Part shown: positions 61,219-64,000 of the stretch, one piece after another | Layout: every line of letters begins with the position of its first letter | Position numbering within the stretch: the stretch's first letter is position 1 | From: Adhaeretor mobilis | GTDB lineage: Bacteria; Planctomycetota; Planctomycetia; Pirellulales; Lacipirellulaceae | Length of the DNA stretch: 64,000 nt | Reading direction: 5' to 3' | NCBI RefSeq assembly: GCF_007741515.1 | Contig: NZ_CP036263.1 | Span: forward strand, 186,001-250,000 | Made by a program: the position numbers and the translations under genes | The notes under the pieces: model-generated | What the model was told of the DNA's origin: nothing | Databases searched by the model: none | What the model saw: only the letters and a program-made list of their open reading frames with translations

Positions 61219-63537
61219 TCAGATATCCAAGGGTTCCATCGCCTCTGAAGTGGCCTCAGGACTGGGCAACTGCTGGGATCGCGCGCGACTTTTTTTCCGT
61301 CGGCTGATATCTACCGGTGGCTCTGGTTCGCCATACGCCAGGTCCCCGTAGGTTCCGGAGCTGTGCCCGTAGTTGCCATAACCATAGCCATAGCCCTGGG
61401 AGTAGTTTGCTTGTTTCCGTCCTGGTACGGCATTCACCACGATCCCTATTCGTTGGGCACGCACCCGCCAGAGCTCATCTCGGGCAGCTACGCTCATTCG
61501 CCGAGTTGAACAATCAGCACGAAGCACCAGAATCGTAGCGTCTGTCTGCGCAGAGATAACTCGGGCATCTGCAACCGGCATAACTGGCGGCGAATCGATC
61601 ACGATTTTGTCGTATTTCTGCTGAAGTTCGTGCAACAACTCGCTGAAATACCCGTTGTTCAGAAGTTCCACGGGATTTGTTGGTCGTGATCCACAAGGAA
61701 GCAAATCGAGGGTGTCAACTTCGGTTCTCTGAATCACCTCATCGGCAGGTCGTCGTTCGGCCAACACCGAAGACAAGCCGTGCTCAACCTGAATTTCAAA
61801 TACCTCGTGCTGCTTGGGCTTACGCATATCGGCATCAATCAATAGCACGCGCTGGTCGGCCTGAGCCATCGTCAGTGCGAGATTACTTGCCACGACACTC
61901 TTGCCATCTCCCGGAGAAGGCGATGTGATAGCAATGACTTTTGCGTCGTCCCGCGTAAGTCCGAAGTGGATTGCCGTCCGTAGTGTTCGGAACGACTCAG
62001 CCGCCATCGAGCGAGGATGAGTCAACACGACTCGACCCGTCTCATGACGGTCGTCCTTGCCTGCTGAGAGCGGCAACGCGCCCAGGACTGGCAGTTGTAA
62101 CGTGGCGGCAATCTCTTCGATCGATTTGAGGCGGTGATCCATGAGATCACGCAACCAAGCCAACCCAAAACCTGTCAGCCCGCCTAGCAATGCTCCGATA
62201 GCAAGAAACCGAGCAGGGATGGGGTAAGTCGGTTCTGACGATGCACGCGCCACCTCCATGATGCTGACATTCATCGCGCCCACATCCTCAGTCAGGTTAA
62301 TTCCCTTGATTTGCTCGTCCACTCTGTCGACATCGCGCACCGTTCGCGCTAGCGAATTTTCCAATGTCGTTAGTTTGGCAGCTTGCGAGTTAACCTGCAT
62401 GGCAAGTTTGAACTGCTTATCGTAGCTTCGCTGCAGTTCCTCGCGTTTCTGCTCGAGAAGCTGATGCTCCTGGCTAACGGTTTCAACGTAAGCAGAAACA
62501 ATGGCCTTCTTCCTCTCCTCGGTCGCTTCTAGCTGCTTAGCGAGTCGCTCTTCCATAGCTGCCTTAGATTGTAGTGCCAGCTTGACCCGCGTGTGCCCGT
62601 CTCCCCAAGTCGCTCGCAAAGCATCGATCTGTAGTTGGATGTCTTGGATTTGCTTTTCCAGGTCAACCTGCAAGCGGTTCTCAAGGCTAATGTCCTGGGC
62701 GACGCTTTGCTGCCCGCTGGCAAGCTCCAGTAGAAAGGGACGCAAACTGGGGGATTCGAGCATTTGTTGAGTACGATTGTGGCGAGCCTTGGAATCCAGC
62801 AATGCCAGTTCAACGCGATCGAGCTCCGAGGCCAACGCGGCAAACCTTTTCGTGATGACATTCTCCTCTCCCACCTGCACCGCCAGGGCGGCATTCTGCC
62901 CGCGGAATTTCTCGAGCGCTTCGATCCGCTGCTCTAGCTCAGCATCGCGGCGTTGCTTTTCATTGCGAAGGATGTTGAGCACTTCCACGGTATCCGTGCG
63001 ACGTTCTTCAGCATATTTACTGATGTAAGCATCCACCACGGAGTTAACGATCTGGGCGGCATCTTCCGCACTGGGAAGTTCGATCATGACATTGATAATG
63101 TCGTCGTTCTTACCTACCTGAACGCTGAGGTTCTTTTTCAACAAACCGATCGGATTATCCGTGGAGCGAAAGGTTTCTAGCTGGGAGCTTTCTGGTGCAT
63201 TCGCTGCAGCTGCCAAGACAGGCGTGGAAGTAATGAGCTCCGCTTGCGTGTAGAGGTAGCTCGAAGAGGTGCCCCGCTGGGCATCGCTCGCAAAAATCTG
63301 CGGCAGACTACGCTCGACGTAAATCCGAGAAACACTTGTGTAGCGAGGTACCACGCGTTGCAAGTAAAGCCAGGCGCACCCGACCCCCAAGAGTACGGTC
63401 AGCAAAAGCAGCCAGCGCGCTTGCCAGGCGATACTCAGCAAGTTTGTTTGCAGTGCGCTATCATCGCCCTTGCCAGCGTTTGGCTGAGGATCTGCATCAA
63501 GCGAATAATCATCTTCATATTCAACAAGAGACGACAT
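61219..63537 (-). CDS. Wzz/GumC chain-length protein fused to BY-kinase
   Basis: 772 residues. Membrane segment 1 (WLLLLTVLLGVGCAWLYL, near 42-59), a Wzz domain with long coiled coil (about 180-410) and membrane segment 2 (FLAIGALLGGLTGFGLAWL, near 445). A cytoplasmic BY-kinase follows: Walker A SPSPGDGKSVVASN near 540, Walker A' LLIDADMRKP, Walker B VIDSPPVMPVADA. The C-terminal tail has a tyrosine cluster (SQGYGYGYGNYGHSS), the autophosphorylation site of such kinases. This is the Gram-negative fused form. It controls polymer length with the CpsB phosphatase of the next gene. First gene of the operon. Confidence 0.93.
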   Translation of the reverse strand: MSSLVEYEDDYSLDADPQPNAGKGDDSALQTNLLSIAWQARWLLLLTVLLGVGCAWLYLQRVVPRYTSVSRIYVERSLPQIFASDAQRGTSSSYLYTQAELITSTPVLAAAANAPESSQLETFRSTDNPIGLLKKNLSVQVGKNDDIINVMIELPSAEDAAQIVNSVVDAYISKYAEERRTDTVEVLNILRNEKQRRDAELEQRIEALEKFRGQNAALAVQVGEENVITKRFAALASELDRVELALLDSKARHNRTQQMLESPSLRPFLLELASGQQSVAQDISLENRLQVDLEKQIQDIQLQIDALRATWGDGHTRVKLALQSKAAMEERLAKQLEATEERKKAIVSAYVETVSQEHQLLEQKREELQRSYDKQFKLAMQVNSQAAKLTTLENSLARTVRDVDRVDEQIKGINLTEDVGAMNVSIMEVARASSEPTYPIPARFLAIGALLGGLTGFGLAWLRDLMDHRLKSIEEIAATLQLPVLGALPLSAGKDDRHETGRVVLTHPRSMAAESFRTLRTAIHFGLTRDDAKVIAITSPSPGDGKSVVASNLALTMAQADQRVLLIDADMRKPKQHEVFEIQVEHGLSSVLAERRPADEVIQRTEVDTLDLLPCGSRPTNPVELLNNGYFSELLHELQQKYDKIVIDSPPVMPVADARVISAQTDATILVLRADCSTRRMSVAARDELWRVRAQRIGIVVNAVPGRKQANYSQGYGYGYGNYGHSSGTYGDLAYGEPEPPVDISRRKKSRARSQQLPSPEATSEAMEPLDI

Positions 63538-64000
63538 CGAAACTTTCTACTCTAAGACGGCGGATCAAAGCGGAGCTTCAAGAAAGAGATGAGTTTTCCG
63601 CGCGGCGCGAGCCACATTGACGAGAGACTAGCCAGCTCCGCTGGCAGATGGTGCTACTTGCTTGCAGCGTGTACAAAGTCAGCCTGTCGCTCTCACTCTT
63701 CCAGGTAAAAGGTACGAGTGCCATTCTATCTACTGCCAACCAGGGTGTCTTGGTATTGGGAGGCTTGGCGATGCAGATTTTTGCTAATCGCTAACATCCC
63801 CCGTCCTGTTTCTGCGGCTCATGAAGATTAGGAGGCTTATGCTGGATGTCGGTTGAGCCTCATTCAACTCTCAGGGCTGCGACACAGTACGCCCAGTATT
63901 ACTGGAAGCCCTCAGCTTGCAGATGGCTTGCGTTGTTCCACCTACAGATTACACTGACAAATTGCTCTCAAACGCACGAATCGGGCCAATTGCTTCTGCC
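63538..64000. other. Region upstream of the exopolysaccharide operon
   Basis: 463 bases to the window end without a supported gene. It should carry the operon promoter; no perfect promoter hexamer pair or operator palindrome stands out. Confidence 0.35.

Noticed and set aside
1..64000. CRISPR arrays, tRNA or rRNA genes, known riboswitches, phage structural genes
   Set aside because: I read for regular spaced repeats, cloverleaf-like segments and phage modules and found none.

Overview
The window looks like chromosomal DNA of a planctomycete, most plausibly of the order Pirellulales. The marks are ten secreted proteins ending in a PEP-CTERM tail (several with a dockerin-like EF-hand module just before it), two DUF1559 prepilin-like proteins with the [16 protein letters not shown] stretch, Tat-exported Gfo/Idh/MocA oxidoreductases, SSS symporters and planctomycete-type integrase and IS630 scraps. 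The assignment rests on protein families only. I saw no rRNA, tRNA or CRISPR array.

Layout. 1-232 is the start of a Gfo/Idh/MocA gene that leaves the window. 408-9666 (minus) is a MoxR-DUF58-BatA/B/D aerotolerance-type operon, in which batB-batC and batD-batE appear fused. 9667-10725 is a scar region with a decayed universal-stress-protein gene and the first 39 codons of an integrase. 10726-12907 holds a tandem pair of PEP-CTERM paralogues. 13780-39337 is a carbohydrate region: two SSS symporters, an SDR plus dihydrodipicolinate-synthase-like operon, two Gfo/Idh/MocA enzymes, two parallel beta-helix proteins (one free, one PEP-CTERM anchored), a DUF5009 acyltransferase-like membrane protein, a 1000-residue GH94/GH36-type glycosidase or phosphorylase, a ROK repressor, PEP-CTERM proteins and an atypical Nramp-like transporter. 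39565-40180 is a broken IS630 transposase. 40424-50691 is an island framed by two purple-acid-phosphatase-like metallophosphoesterases, enclosing three PEP-CTERM proteins and a DUF1559 plus lipoprotein pair. 51122-51506 is an IS256 remnant. 51715-63537 is an exopolysaccharide region: an envelope lipoprotein and Wza-like exporter flanked by two paralogous PEP-CTERM proteins, then a Wzz/BY-kinase fusion, a CpsB-type PHP phosphatase and an O-antigen-ligase/TPR fusion in one operon.

How the parts may work together (inference). The carbohydrate region reads as a scattered polysaccharide-use system: exported beta-helix proteins attack a polymer, SSS symporters import the products, and the oxidoreductases, SDR and aldolase-like enzyme process sugar acids. 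A ROK repressor lies in the middle. A shared motif of about 16 bases, roughly TTAGGWAAGTTAAYTA, lies next to the ROK gene, near both symporters and before a PEP-CTERM gene, which suggests one regulon. PEP-CTERM proteins beside exopolysaccharide genes fit the known link between exosortase sorting and exopolysaccharide, but no exosortase gene lies here.

The most promising points for follow-up are the shared operator motif, the promoter/operator/77-base hairpin leader before the PEP-CTERM gene at 31417, the phosphoesterase-PEP-CTERM island, the repeated DUF1559-lipoprotein pair, the Nramp-like protein lacking the metal-site motifs, and a 49-codon membrane-protein gene at 50877.
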